NCBI GenBank assembly: GCA_019096195.1 | Contig: JAGTXK010000105.1 | Span: forward strand, 1 to 64,000 | Direction: 5' to 3' | Length of the DNA: 64,000 nt | Source of the DNA: Boletus sp. NGJ | Taxonomy: Eukaryota; Basidiomycota; Agaricomycetes; Boletales; Boletaceae | Shown here: positions 34,549-44,833 of the stretch, in pieces | Numbering within the stretch: the first letter of the stretch is position 1 | Layout of the letters: each line of letters begins with the position of its first letter | Program-made: the position numbers and the translations under genes | The notes under the pieces: generated by a model | Databases searched by the model: none | What the model was told of the DNA's origin: nothing | What the model saw: only the letters and a program-made list of their open reading frames with translations

Positions 34549-36842
34549 ATGAGCGCAGCGGTCATCGATATCCAACTTCTCCCTACCACGGCCGACAGTG
34601 AACACTACAGAGAAGATTTCCAAAAGGACGTCTCCGAACTTCCCAAAGTTCCAGCGCCAATGTGAGCACCAGCGCCGTCTAAATCACGCCCTTCCTAACA
34701 GAAACCCCACTCTCATTCGAGCAGATATCGACATGCTGCCCCCTCAGCGCCGTGGCCATGGATGGACTTTGATGTTGATCCCAGCGAAGTCCGTCCTCTT
34801 CCGCCAGGCGGAATCGTTCAAGACCCAGAATGGAGTCTTTACCCCCAAAGTTTGTTTGGAAACTGGACGCACGACCAGGTTGAGAGGTGCGGGATTCTAA
34901 AAATCAAGCATCAGGAAACCTGCAGTGTGCACAAGGTGGATGTGTTCAAAGACGGTACATTCGAGCGAAGTGACGAGGGTCGTACCGTCGAAATCGAGAC
35001 CCCGAGAGCGTACTGGAATATTCTGAACACCCGTGTGGGTAGCGTCTATTGTTTCGTGTCTCGAAGCGAGCTGAGCAGACTGTAACAGCCTCCTTCGAAT
35101 ATCCGAGTGCGAGCTTTGTTTGTCGAAAACATGACAGTGCCAGTTCTCCAAATCTTGGGTACCAAGTGAGTGATCCGTATCACATACATGCAGTGTGGCA
35201 GGATCTCAAGCCAGTTAGATACAACGTCGAACCATTTTTCTTTGCGTCATCTGCGAATTGGATTCCCTCAAGGTATCAAGAAGACCCTAAACGTGATGAG
35301 GACCGTAAGTAGACGCGATCTCTTGTCTGTAACTTGCTCACATCCCCTAGATATTACTGTCGTCCTCCCGTTTATCCGTACGATAAAAAATCAAAAGCCG
35401 ATAGCACGGGCAGGACCAGTCAGAACCGCAGACTTACCTTTACATCAAGAGTGGGAAGTACCCGCGGAAGAAGAGGCGCTCCCCTACAAGGGTACGTCTC
35501 CACCAACCCCCTTCCGGAGCTTTATAACTCGCATCTTCAGACGAGAAACAAATCATTGATACTCAAGCACCACTCCTTCTTCCTGGTAGGTGTCCTTCCT
35601 ACAAGCTCCACATATCCTAATCGCAACGTCTGAAGATAACAGGATTCTCCTCCAAGATCTACTCGCAATCCACATGTATCGCACCACAACGACCAGTACA
35701 ATTATTTCCTATCATCCCAGTTCAGAGTTACAAAGAACTTCTGCAAGGCGCTTCCAGTCTCTCGTGCAAAGGACAGGTGATAGCGTCTACTGGTCGAAAA
35801 TATTTGACAAATCCAAGGATCCAACCTTTCTTTTCCTTGCGATTCTCTGGTATGCCTTGTATGCATGGGATGAAGCATTTGAGGTGCTATATGGCTATAT
35901 CAATGCCCTGGTAGGCAATTCCATCTCCTCCAGCCTTTTTTCTTCATTAATGAGTTTGCAGGAGTCCGATGTCCTTAAGAATAATGACATAAAACTTACA
36001 CGAGAATTGCACAAGTTGCAAGCACATCTTCTGTACTATCAACAACTCCTTCGGGACTTTCGGGTGTCTGTCGAGTTCGTCAAAGACACGCCCAATCCTG
36101 CGATGAGCGTTCTCGAGAGCGACCCTGACGAACGTATCGCCTCTGGAAAGCTGTTGTCCAAAGAAGCCAACAATCTCATGTCTGAGATCGATAGATTAAC
36201 TGGACAAAGACAAATGTTGTCTGACAGGCTTCAGAATGTCATTCACTTGGTTCGCATTCGATGTCCTTTCTCTGATTCTCCGCACTCCTCACACCCCTTC
36301 ACCAGGCGTTTGCGAGTGTTAATATTGCGGACAGCAAAGCTATGCAGAGGTTGGCGGTGACGACGATGATCGACTCGGCTGCTATGAAACAGGTCTGTTT
36401 GATGCTTCTCCGTCTCGTCTGCAATTGCTCAAGTACGTCAGATTGCCTACCTTACAATGATCTTCCTCCCGGCGAGCTTTCTATCGGTAGGTCGTCAACG
36501 CGACCAACATCTACATGACTTACCCTCGAATAGAACGTATTTAGTATGAACGTCCATGAGATCAACCCTCCTACAATAGGGTCCCTCGACATCTATGTTG
36601 TGGTCGCTATCGGACTCACTCTCTTGACCTCGTGGATAGCGATAGCGCTTCAGAAAGAAAGTAATTTCCTCCCGGAGAACGCGAACGCCGTGGGACGAGC
36701 CTTATGGCCCGTGATTTATGCGTACAACCTGATAGCCACCTTCGTCAAAAAGGTCGTCGAACCTGCCCAGCCTCCTCCTCCTTTCCTCCGACCGCCCGTA
36801 AGTGTTTTCTCGATATATATAATTCATGGTGAGAGGGGCTGA
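34549..36842 (+). CDS. CorA-like divalent-cation transporter family protein, copy C (SMN loop)
   Basis: ATG at 34549 gives MSAAVIDIQLLPTTADSEHY; intron 1 joins at PAPI to YRHAAPSAPWPWMDFDVD. Then SLFGNWTHDQVERCGIL, ITVVLPFIRTIKNQ, LLQDLLAIHMYRTTT, LVQRTGDSVYWSKIFDKSKD, LHKLQAHLLYYQQLLRDFR, and a coiled segment EANNLMSEIDRLTGQRQML. Membrane end: helix 1 IAYLTMIFLPASFLS, loop FSMNVHEINPPT and helix 2 VVAIGLTLLTSWIAIAL. The hallmark Gly of GMN is Ser in this copy. The exact 3' end after PPPPFLRPP is uncertain because an intron could start at GTAAGT near 36796. It is colinear with copies A, B and D. Confidence 0.75.
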
Positions 36843-37211
36843 TGAGGAATATAATCCGATCTAGATGAGCCATACTGCACGACCTTAGGGTGTTCATATT
36901 GGTGACGGAGAGACTATTGGATCTGAGCTCCGAGCGCTGAGCGTTGACGCTCTGTATATATATACCTGCATTGTAGTAGTTGATCCATCTCGTTCACGGA
37001 TATTGATAGTCACTAAAACTCTCACTAGATTTCTCAGCACTGCATGCAGAATAGTAGAGTACAGTAGGACGCTGACTCACAGTTACGGGGCACTAGATTC
37101 ATAGTCATAATGTCAGTGATCGTAACAACATACCATCCCTCTTCCGAACTAGAAGATGGAGGAGCCTACCCCACATTTCTTCGGCCACAGGGAGTACAAG
37201 TGTATCGGATG
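36843..37211. other. Spacer behind CorA-like C
   Basis: AT-rich with a TATATATATA stretch near 36955. Nothing else is supported. Confidence 0.5.
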
Positions 37212-37523
37212 TGGTGGCATGGTAGTATACAACGAGCCGCAACGTCTCGGGGTAACGAAATTCAACTAGTTCGGTAGGAGACGACAGACTTTAGGCGTCC
37301 TTGACTTGTTCCTCCAAGTATTGCCACAGCTTCTTCTCGACCTCGGGATCCTGCGTATTGGCGTGTGGCGTACCCGATGCGTGCCCACGGAATGAGGTAC
37401 TATAGAACGACGTACCGCGTGATCATTATCGAGGACGCGGGCACGCCTTGAAGCGCACGTACCGTTGCCGTTGAATTCAGAGACTAGCCCTCGGCCATCG
37501 TTCCTGCGTATAGCTGGGTGATA
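37212..37523 (-). repeat. Direct repeat, left copy (SDR 3' end)
   Basis: About 310 bases matching 41849-42150 in the same orientation, roughly 90% identical by eye with a few indels. It carries the last exons of a short-chain dehydrogenase plus its 3' flank. The two copies bracket the NTPase gene at 37692-40833. Confidence 0.85.
37291..37523 (-). pseudogene. Short-chain dehydrogenase C-terminal fragment, copy 1
   Basis: The minus strand reads ITQLYAGTMAEG, then an in-frame TAG, an intron-like stretch, and the last exon ending LWQYLEEQVKDA at 37291. This is the C-terminus of a retinol-dehydrogenase/WWOX-like SDR seen more completely at 41927-42600. The in-frame stop and an insertion before the donor show it is not coding. 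Confidence 0.7.
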
Positions 37524-37691
37524 GCACGCTACGTGGATAATAGTTAGAAACAACAGCCGATAACCTTGAGCGTGGCCTTGTCTACCTCAAACAAACTGTG
37601 ACCGTTTTGCCTACTGTTTTCCGACAACTCAGAAGCGCTTGCACGTTACAATCCCAGTGACAATGTATGATATTACAAACATAACCTCAAC

Positions 37692-40600
37692 CTAGGCTCG
37701 CCGAGCAGATTTTCCTTTTACATTCGGAACATCCCTCCCGTGTTCCCATACCATATGTTTAGGAGTTGCCGTACTGCCGTACTTCACCTGCGCATTCAGG
37801 TATTCCGTGAAAGGTCGTTTTGTTTCGAATATCTGCTGCAGGTGCACGAGGTTTTGGAGAGCCTGCATGAGCGCCGGGTGGTTGGTCAAAAACGGATACG
37901 TGGTGGTATCGACACCAGCGGCGTAGACGCGTAGACACCGGTCATCGGCGTCCCGCTCAGGGAAAGTAATGGAGAACGATGGCGGTTGACCAAGGTCGGC
38001 CAAGATGGCAATGTAAGGAAGGGAATCAGAGTCTTGTTTTCCGCCTTTGCTGCTCAGATATTGACTTCTGCGGGTAATGTTGTGCAAAGCATCCTTGGAA
38101 CTCTTCGATTCCCGAGCCTTGTCGGAAACAAGGATCTGCGACATTCGCGACGCCGCTGACGCATTTTCGGGTCCGCCCTTGAAATAGATGGGTATCATCT
38201 TGTCGATGAGAGGTTGTTGGTGACAACATTGCACCGCACTGGTCCTCTGCCAGTGGCGTAGAGTCCACTCCTCCAAGCTATATGGGTGGATCATCAGCTT
38301 CGCTGTTAACGTTGAGAAAAAAGAAGTCGGAACACGAACCCTAATGCGTTCTCTTCCTTCGACCCAGCGATGTTCGCTTCCATGCAAACCCAATGCGAGA
38401 AATTCAGATACGCATGCTCGAACGTTTTGCGTGCTAGCGATGCTTGAGTGTCATCCTCGTCCCACACCTGGGGTCCGAAGACGAATTCAAGCCAATCCAC
38501 AACGGGGATCATTTGGCAGTCGGCGAGATGGCCTTCCCATGTCGTTGGCATCGCGGTGGCCACATTTTTCACGTGAGCAATCGGCTAGCCAGCTCGCCAC
38601 GTTGACCCATATCGATCATGCCAGAGTTGATTTTCTTCCATAGAGTCCCCAGAGCGTCTCCCAACATTGTAGGCTCTGTATGGAGATCGCTTGCGGCCAC
38701 GCACGACAGGAGCGGTTCGGATGGCTAACTTGTGAATCTCCAATTGCGGTCGAGGGTCGTCGCAAGACATATGCGTAGGTGGCTCGCCACACCTCTCTCC
38801 AGATACTCGACCGAATCTGGGTGTCCCAACGTGATATTCAGACCGAATCGCTGTCCCAATATCGCGAGGACGTGGTTGGTGTCACGAGGATCGAAACGTC
38901 CAGCCCTGTATAACTTCGAGGACGCTGTTCGCAGCACTTTGCGCGTTTGCCCGTGCGCAATCCTGAGAGATATCCACCTATCCGGCGTCGAGTACGAGTT
39001 GAGTAAGTATGGGGCGATAACAACTCGAAAGGGAAGGGGTCTTACAAGGGTCTCCCATATCCAAGGATGTGATCTAACCTTGAAACATCCTCCACGCCAA
39101 TTTCCCCAAGACCCAATGCGCTCTGGTCCCATCCCAGCTGAGTGTACGGTGGGTAAAGCTGTTCGCCATCGACAGCAACGCGAGCAGAGTTATCTGAGTC
39201 GATAGATGATTAGCAAGTTCGCGAGGACATCGCCACACTTACATTTCTGATTTGGGGGACGAAAAGTCGGCCACTTTCGAAGTCGTCGAGGCAAATACGA
39301 CCCAGACACCATAGTTCTCTGCGTATGTGTAATCGCTGACTGCTCTGCGAAAAATGTCTGCCGGGCGGTATCCATCTCGAATTGGAATAGTTGGACTAAG
39401 CGAGTGTGCTTCGTCGATTGCGATCACCAACTTGGGCTCGTAGGGAGCATCGGGGAATATGCTCGCGAGACGAGCACCGACTTTCTTGTAGGCAGCAGAA
39501 AGAACTACAGAAAAATGGGAGGAGACAAGGGGTTGGACTTTTTGTTCTGGTTCGGACCGCGTTACTTCGCCATGAGTTCTCCGACATGAGTTGAGATATT
39601 TACCAGATAAGGAGAGCGTTCCCAACTTCTCGGTAGTTTTACCAACCTCTGTCTCTGTGGCCGTCAAATCCACAGCCGGCACGGAAGATCCCTTTGTCGG
39701 TGCGCTGCTAGAATGTGAAAGGAGGCTTTGGGCGAGACCGGCATGAACCTATAGAAGGCTGTGAAATCGCATTGGGATACAGCACAATATATATATCCAC
39801 ACCTTTTCATGAATTTCACTGAGTTTGTCAAAGAAACCCCTCCTAGCAGTGGACCTCGGAGGGAAGGTCATATCGCACATCTGGTCGACCCAACGTATGA
39901 TGCCTGCCTTTGCACTGCGAGTGGTGTAGTTGCTCGAGAGATACTCGTTGAGCGTATCAAAAAGAGCGGTGAAGAAGGCGTAACAGATTGTTTGGTACCC
40001 CTCCGCGGTAGAGGGGAAATTGGTCAAGATGTCCGAAGGAATTGGATCACGCCCGGGGAAACCCACGACATCTTTTTCCTCGCGTAAGTTCATGTAAATT
40101 ACGATGACATCCTTTTTTTTTAACTGGGGATTGATTCAGTCGCCACACATGCTTGTGAAAATGAGAGTCGTTTACCTCGGTGAGCACTCTTGATTTACCT
40201 GTTCCCGAACTTTGGACGATGGAACAAAATTTTGCATAGTACCCAGGCCCAGGTGCGACCTCATTCTTCGTAAACAATTTCTCATTGTGGATCAGATACT
40301 CGTAGAAGCCATCAATAGCTGCGCCACGGTATTTTGCCTCGAAGGACCCTGACAAGCCTTGAGCTAGATTTATCCGAAGTTGTTATCCATCCTGTGTGGT
40401 ACTGGTCAGACGGCAAGATTTGAGCACTTACCAGCTTCTGTTATATGATCTGGTTTTGGTGGTTCCGGTACCGCTCCTGGTGCTTTGAGGATAGCTTGTG
40501 GAGGGATCGTCAACAAATGTTGGACAGGGATCTAAGACACCTACCGAGGGTTCAAATCTCGCGGTATGATTTGTGCTTCCAAGCAGAATCGAGCATACCT

Positions 40601-40833
40601 CATAACTCGCCATGGGTGTTGATTAGCTTTTTTGCTTGCCCCAAATCAAGGTACCTCGTGTCCAAGTCACCGTTGGAGTGTCCAATGATAGCATTAAGGA
40701 GTACGCCATATTGAAGGTTGGAGCTTAGAACAGAGACGCCACCCAAATCATCCTCAACGGCTTCATCTACCGCCCTATCGAGCTCGTGATGGGTGGGGGC
40801 GTCGAAGCGATCTAAGAGTATGTCGAGGGGCAT
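37692..40833 (-). CDS. Large P-loop NTPase of Crinkler (CRN)-like type
   Basis: Start ATG at 40833 (MPLDILLDRFDAPTHHELDRAV). After a short N-terminal region comes FEAKYRGAAIDGFYEYL and the Walker A segment IVQSSGTGKSRVLTE, then NLREEKDVVGFPGRDPIPS, a helical stretch RWVDQMCDMTFPPR, SAAYKKVGARLASIFPDAPY, Walker B-like KLVIAIDEAHSLSP, FRRAVSDYTYAENYGVWVVF with ASTTSKVADFSSP, PPYTQLGWDQSALGLGE, and LDHILGYGRPL. The C-terminal half includes GQRFGLNITL, TTWEGHLADCQMIPVVDWLE and IPIYFKGGPENASAAS, ending GKSARRA. This order matches a family widespread in Agaricomycetes and related to Crinkler effectors, where an ATPase precedes a nuclease-like domain; I cannot confirm the nuclease residues. Many short introns. 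It sits between two direct repeats. Confidence 0.65.
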
Positions 40834-41848
40834 GATGCCGAATTATTGTAGTATTGGCAAGCCATTTGACGAGCCGCTTTTATATCGTCAGCGGAGTACC
40901 CACAACGATTGTTCCACATAAATGTAAACCAATGTCCATAATGGCGGCAATCTTGACACACTCCACCATCATCACGTCGCATCAACACCATTCATAATCC
41001 CCTTTGCGTCGCCGATTTCCGTTGGGTCGATGTTGGACGTTGGACGTTGGGCAGCGAGGGCGCTCTACTGGTTCCGCCTCGGCATCTGCCGCGACCTCTC
41101 TCGACCCCCCTGCTACTCCCTCTTATGGTCTCTCGCCCCTCTCTGCACTGCCATAACGTCGATCCCGACGCGCTGGTAGGACGTACAACGTCAAGCACAA
41201 CCCTGGACTAAGGTGGTACAGTGGATATATATACTCATGATGCATATCGTCGGGACCCGCAAAAACCTAACGCATCACCACGGTTAGTCAAGACGACGAT
41301 TTGTGACACGCTAATTCATAGATAATTGATAATTTTCCACGCAAGAGGATCAGCATGTGGGATTATTGATTGAGATGATGAAGGTAAGTTGATGAGGGAC
41401 TCAGAATCCAACCCGCCGTCCCCAATTAATATAACTTTCGCTGTTGGAAAAAAAGTTCGAATGCGAGTGGTTAATGTGTGATTCCAACAGCTCCTGGTGA
41501 CACGGAGTCACATGCCAAAAAATCACATGTTTTGGTTGGGCGGCCTGGGCATTAACGAAAGGCGCTGGCATGCCTAAGGTAACCCTCATTTGAATCCACT
41601 TATAATAACAACTGTCCCGAAAATGAATGCCACGCACTACTAATGTCTGTTCATCCGACCGATATACTTACTTCCACAATGAAATCCCCACGGGGTACAA
41701 TCGCAACATTTATAGATGATCATACAACGCGCCAAATTAGCACGACGAAATGTTGCCTGAAATGACCATTGTAACCATCCAGACCACGTACCAGAGAGCG
41801 AAAGGCTTTCTGCGATCACCGGATGCGGGACGCGAGTAAAATGGTAGC
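40834..41848. other. One-kilobase spacer without a recognised gene
   Basis: Presumed promoter of the NTPase gene, then AT-rich sequence with a TATATATA tract near 41226. Only short frames with no family resemblance. Confidence 0.5.
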
Positions 41849-42150
41849 GGTGGCATGGTAGTACACAACGAGCCACAACGTCTCGGGGTAACGAAATTCA
41901 ATTAGTTTGGTAAGAGACGACAGACTTTAGACGTCCTTGACTTGTTCCTCCAAGTATTGCCACAGCTTCTTCCCAACCTCGGGATCCTGCGTATTGGCGT
42001 GTGGCGTACCGATGCATGCCCACGGAATGAGGTACTATAGAACGACACCGCGTGATCATCGTCGAGGACGCGGGCACGTCTTGAAGCGCACGTACCTTGC
42101 CGTTCAGAGACTTGCCGTCGGCCGTCGTTCCTGCGTATAGCTGGGTGATA
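41849..42150 (-). repeat. Direct repeat, right copy (SDR 3' end)
   Basis: Partner of 37212-37523 in the same orientation, with the centres about 4.6 kb apart. This copy keeps the open frame and joins further SDR exons to its right, so it is probably the source copy. Confidence 0.85.
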
Positions 42151-42600
42151 ACCCCATACGACACCGGACGGAGCAAGGCATTCTGTGCAGTGAGCCGTCA
42201 GACAAAGCACCGAGATACCACCATGAAGCCTGAAAACACATACCGTGAACAACACGAAAGCACCACCCGAATACCGCTGTAGTTCAGTCTCGATACCTCC
42301 TATCGAGTGCACGGGTGAGCGATTTGTTGATTACTCGGACTAGCTGGGCTCAGACGGATGTACACTGACCTGGGTTCAACGACGTCGAGACAATGCCCTG
42401 GTCTCCGTACCGTCGTGTCAGCTCAGCAACGAAGACGATATTCCCCTGACGATGCCATGAGTGGAATCGAACCTAGTAACATTGTGTGAACGACCTCACC
42501 GTCTTACTCTGTGCGTACAATTTCCATGCCCCGGCTTTTCTGCGCGCTGGACCATCTTTTATAGTGTCGTGATCGATACCGCCGAACCATTGAGTGTTAC
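41927..42600 (-). pseudogene. Short-chain dehydrogenase/reductase, 3' half only
   Basis: Minus-strand exons read GGIDHDTIKDGPARR, AGAWKLYAQSK (the YxxxK catalytic pair), [62 protein letters not shown] and, after an intron ending TATAG, YLIPWACIGTPHANTQDPEVG with the C-terminus LWQYLEEQVKDV at 41927. Splice borders restore frame where checked. The N-terminal Rossmann half (TGxxxGIG) is not found to the right, where Helitron-like sequence follows, so the gene is 5'-truncated. By family it would be a retinol-dehydrogenase/WWOX-like NADP oxidoreductase. Confidence 0.7.
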
Positions 42601-42799
42601 ACGAGGTGTTGACGACCTGCTTCAAGACGATGATCTTCCGGAGAGCGTACAAAACTAGACCAGCTAGAGTCAGTCAAAGGACGCTCAACGCCAAACGGGC
42701 TGGCCTGCAGCAAGAGAAGGTGGAAGGCAATGAGTCAGGTTATGACAGCGGTACTAGTAATTCCTGATGGTTTCTATCATGGTAAACCAAAAATTAGTG

Positions 42800-42819
42800 T
42801 TTCAGGCCCTGGCCTGAAA
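42800..42819 (-). repeat. Hairpin of the candidate Helitron 3' terminus
   Basis: Nine-base inverted repeat with a two-base loop, ending six bases before the CTAA end on the minus strand. Helitron hairpins usually sit about 10 bases from the end, so this is slightly close. Confidence 0.65.
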
Positions 42820-43076
42820 TGAAGGACGGAAAGGAAGGAAAGAGAGAGGAGGAGTAAGGAAGAGGAGCTCGACGAGGCTCAGGAGTGGGGGGATAAATAA
42901 TGTACAGAAGGTCACCAATGATGGCCACTCTCCTCCCTCGGTAATGATTACCTTGCTTGCAAGGTCTTTGCTTGCACGTCCATCCCATCGCACACGTGAT
43001 CGAAAACAACATGTGCAAATAATGTGCACACGTGATCGATAGCAGGTGTTGAGTGAGTGTGTAGCCGTGCACGAAT

Positions 43077-43560
43077 GTGAGGTTCGATCTCGGAGCAGGG
43101 AATCCAGGCACTGTTTCCGTTCAGCTGTACTCGTTATACATGTCACGTCGGTTGTATTACGAATGTAAACTGATGCGTGCGTCTTTCAGCGTCTGCCACC
43201 ACGAAATAGTCGCTTCGTTCATTCGCGCCAATCGATCGTCCTCGGCTGTCAGTTCGGGAAGGTGAGGAGAAGTTAACGCGTTTTCATCGAAATATGGACA
43301 AATAATGTTCACACGTGATCTTTAGGCTGGTCGATAGAACGCACTCAAGTGATCAATATTCTCTGTTTCGTTCGACTGCACTTGTCATACATGTTTGCGA
43401 GTGTGAATTGATGCCTGCGTCTTTCAGCGTCTGCCACCATGAAAAAGTCGTTTCGTTCATTCGCGACAATCGGTCATCCTCGGCTGTCAATTTGGGAAGA
43501 TGAGGTGATGTTAAAGCTTTTTCATCGAAATCGCGCAGAAGTCGTATTGTCTCTCGTCCG
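43077..43560 (-). repeat. Tandem duplication of the helicase 3' coding block
   Basis: About 43100-43312 and about 43350-43560 are diverged copies (roughly 80% by eye) of the same block, which contains the LPKLTAEDDRLSRMNETTFSWW coding region; the left copy is no longer attached to the helicase frame. Motifs ACACGTGATC recur at about 42992, 43028 and 43311. Confidence 0.65.
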
Positions 43561-44189
43561 GAACTTCTGGAGAGAGCAACGTATAGGTTGAACAAACTTA
43601 ATTTACCGGTGGGTGGAGGTGCGAGATCGAGAATGACAGCCGGGATCGTTTGACCTTGAGTGCGATAGTCTGTGAGGGCGTACGCGGCGGTTATTGGCAA
43701 TTGCGTTTGCGTGATTGTTCGTATTATCTTTTTTGAGCTTTCGTGCAGATTGAGACGGATGGTTTTCTTGATAGGACGGATTGGAATGATTGTCTCAGGT
43801 TCCACACCGAAACGAGGTGCAAGCGAGTGTTGTTGTTTGACAAGGACGAAAGCGGGAGGATGAAGTAGGTCAACGACTCTGTGCGTCCGAGAAGGTGGCG
43901 GTTCCGCTTGATTTAAGACGATATCGACGACAGTACCGCGGGCTCCGTTCGTTATGTCTAGCTCCGTGTGGATGTTTTGAGTGATGAGGACTGGCATGCC
44001 TATGGCGAGTTCTAGTATTTCTGGAAGTTCAATATGATCTGGATCTGAGGAACAACTGCGAACATGCATTGCATGCACTTCAGCAGCATTCAACGATCGT
44101 CGAGCGGTCCGATGTTCGGCTGGAATAACGAATATCTGGGAATTTGTTACTTTGCACATCACTAATTTTTGGCTTCGCCCCTGTGTCAC
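43353..44189 (-). pseudogene. Helitron Pif1-like helicase, C-terminal fragment
   Basis: An open frame of 278 residues with LELAIGMPVLITQNIHTELD, ITNGARGTVVDIVLN, YALTDYRTQGQTIPAVILDL and LSLFNLYVALSRSSGRETI, the last conserved motifs of eukaryotic Helitron helicases (SF1 motifs V and VI). The Walker A/B half and the HUH Rep nuclease are absent from the window, and sequence to the right is unrelated. It is a dead fragment of a rolling-circle transposon. Confidence 0.85.
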
Positions 44190-44833
44190 GGGATCGAAGG
44201 TCGTGGCTTATAATCAAGCGTTGTACATGATTACAGTAAAATGTAACGGTGAATGCCTAGGTACATCCTCTCAGTTACATCCTATACCAAGCAAGGTATC
44301 TGCCGACGCAGTCGGCACTCCCCAGTAGTGACAACAAGCAACGTGAACGAACACGTGACCAAGAAATCAACCGCACGTGATCTGTTGTAGTATGTTTTCC
44401 GTGTTTGTACTTAGGATCAGCGCACCAATCTGGTGAGTCCACTTTTGGGTGCTGACTTGGATGAGTAACACCAATACCTCCTGAAAATCAATGGCATTCC
44501 ATGCCCACTGCTAAATTTAATGACCAAGCGTTATGTCCACGGCATCAGTGACCCCGTCATCGGTTTTGCTCTAACCAGTGTCTCGGATGTTTTATCATTA
44601 CTGATTTTGCTTTTTGCAGTGGAACTTCACACGTGCATTCCATGAAGAATGTTCTTTCGAAAGGTACGTACTTTATTCTGGTTCCGGTTTTCTGATGGAA
44701 ATATCCAACTTGCTGTATTCCTATTATAATCCGATGCGCCAGTGGCAAGCAACGCCACCCCGTTTGAAGTGTCCTTCAAACTTGTGCGTTCAGCGTTCTT
44801 TCACCCAGTGACCCATAACTTGAACCGCACTTG
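44190..44833. other. Spacer upstream of CorA-like D
   Basis: Two more CACGTGA-type motifs (about 44352 and 44372) of the kind seen near the Helitron end. No gene supported. Confidence 0.45.

Larger units (their letters stand above)
42794..44189 (-). mobile_element. Truncated Helitron (3' part)
   Basis: Minus-strand element remnant: the C-terminal part of a Pif1-type helicase (43353-44189) followed downstream by a candidate Helitron 3' end. That end is a perfect 9-bp-arm hairpin TTTCAGGCC/GGCCTGAAA at 42800-42819, then CA and CTAA (plus-strand TTAG at 42794-42797), with T as the next base on the minus strand, as expected for Helitron insertion between A and T. The 5' end and the Rep domain are missing. 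Confidence 0.6.

Noticed and set aside
42440-42520. tRNA-like stretch (GGTTCGATTCC on the minus strand)
   Set aside because: No acceptor or anticodon stem can be built; it lies in an SDR intron.
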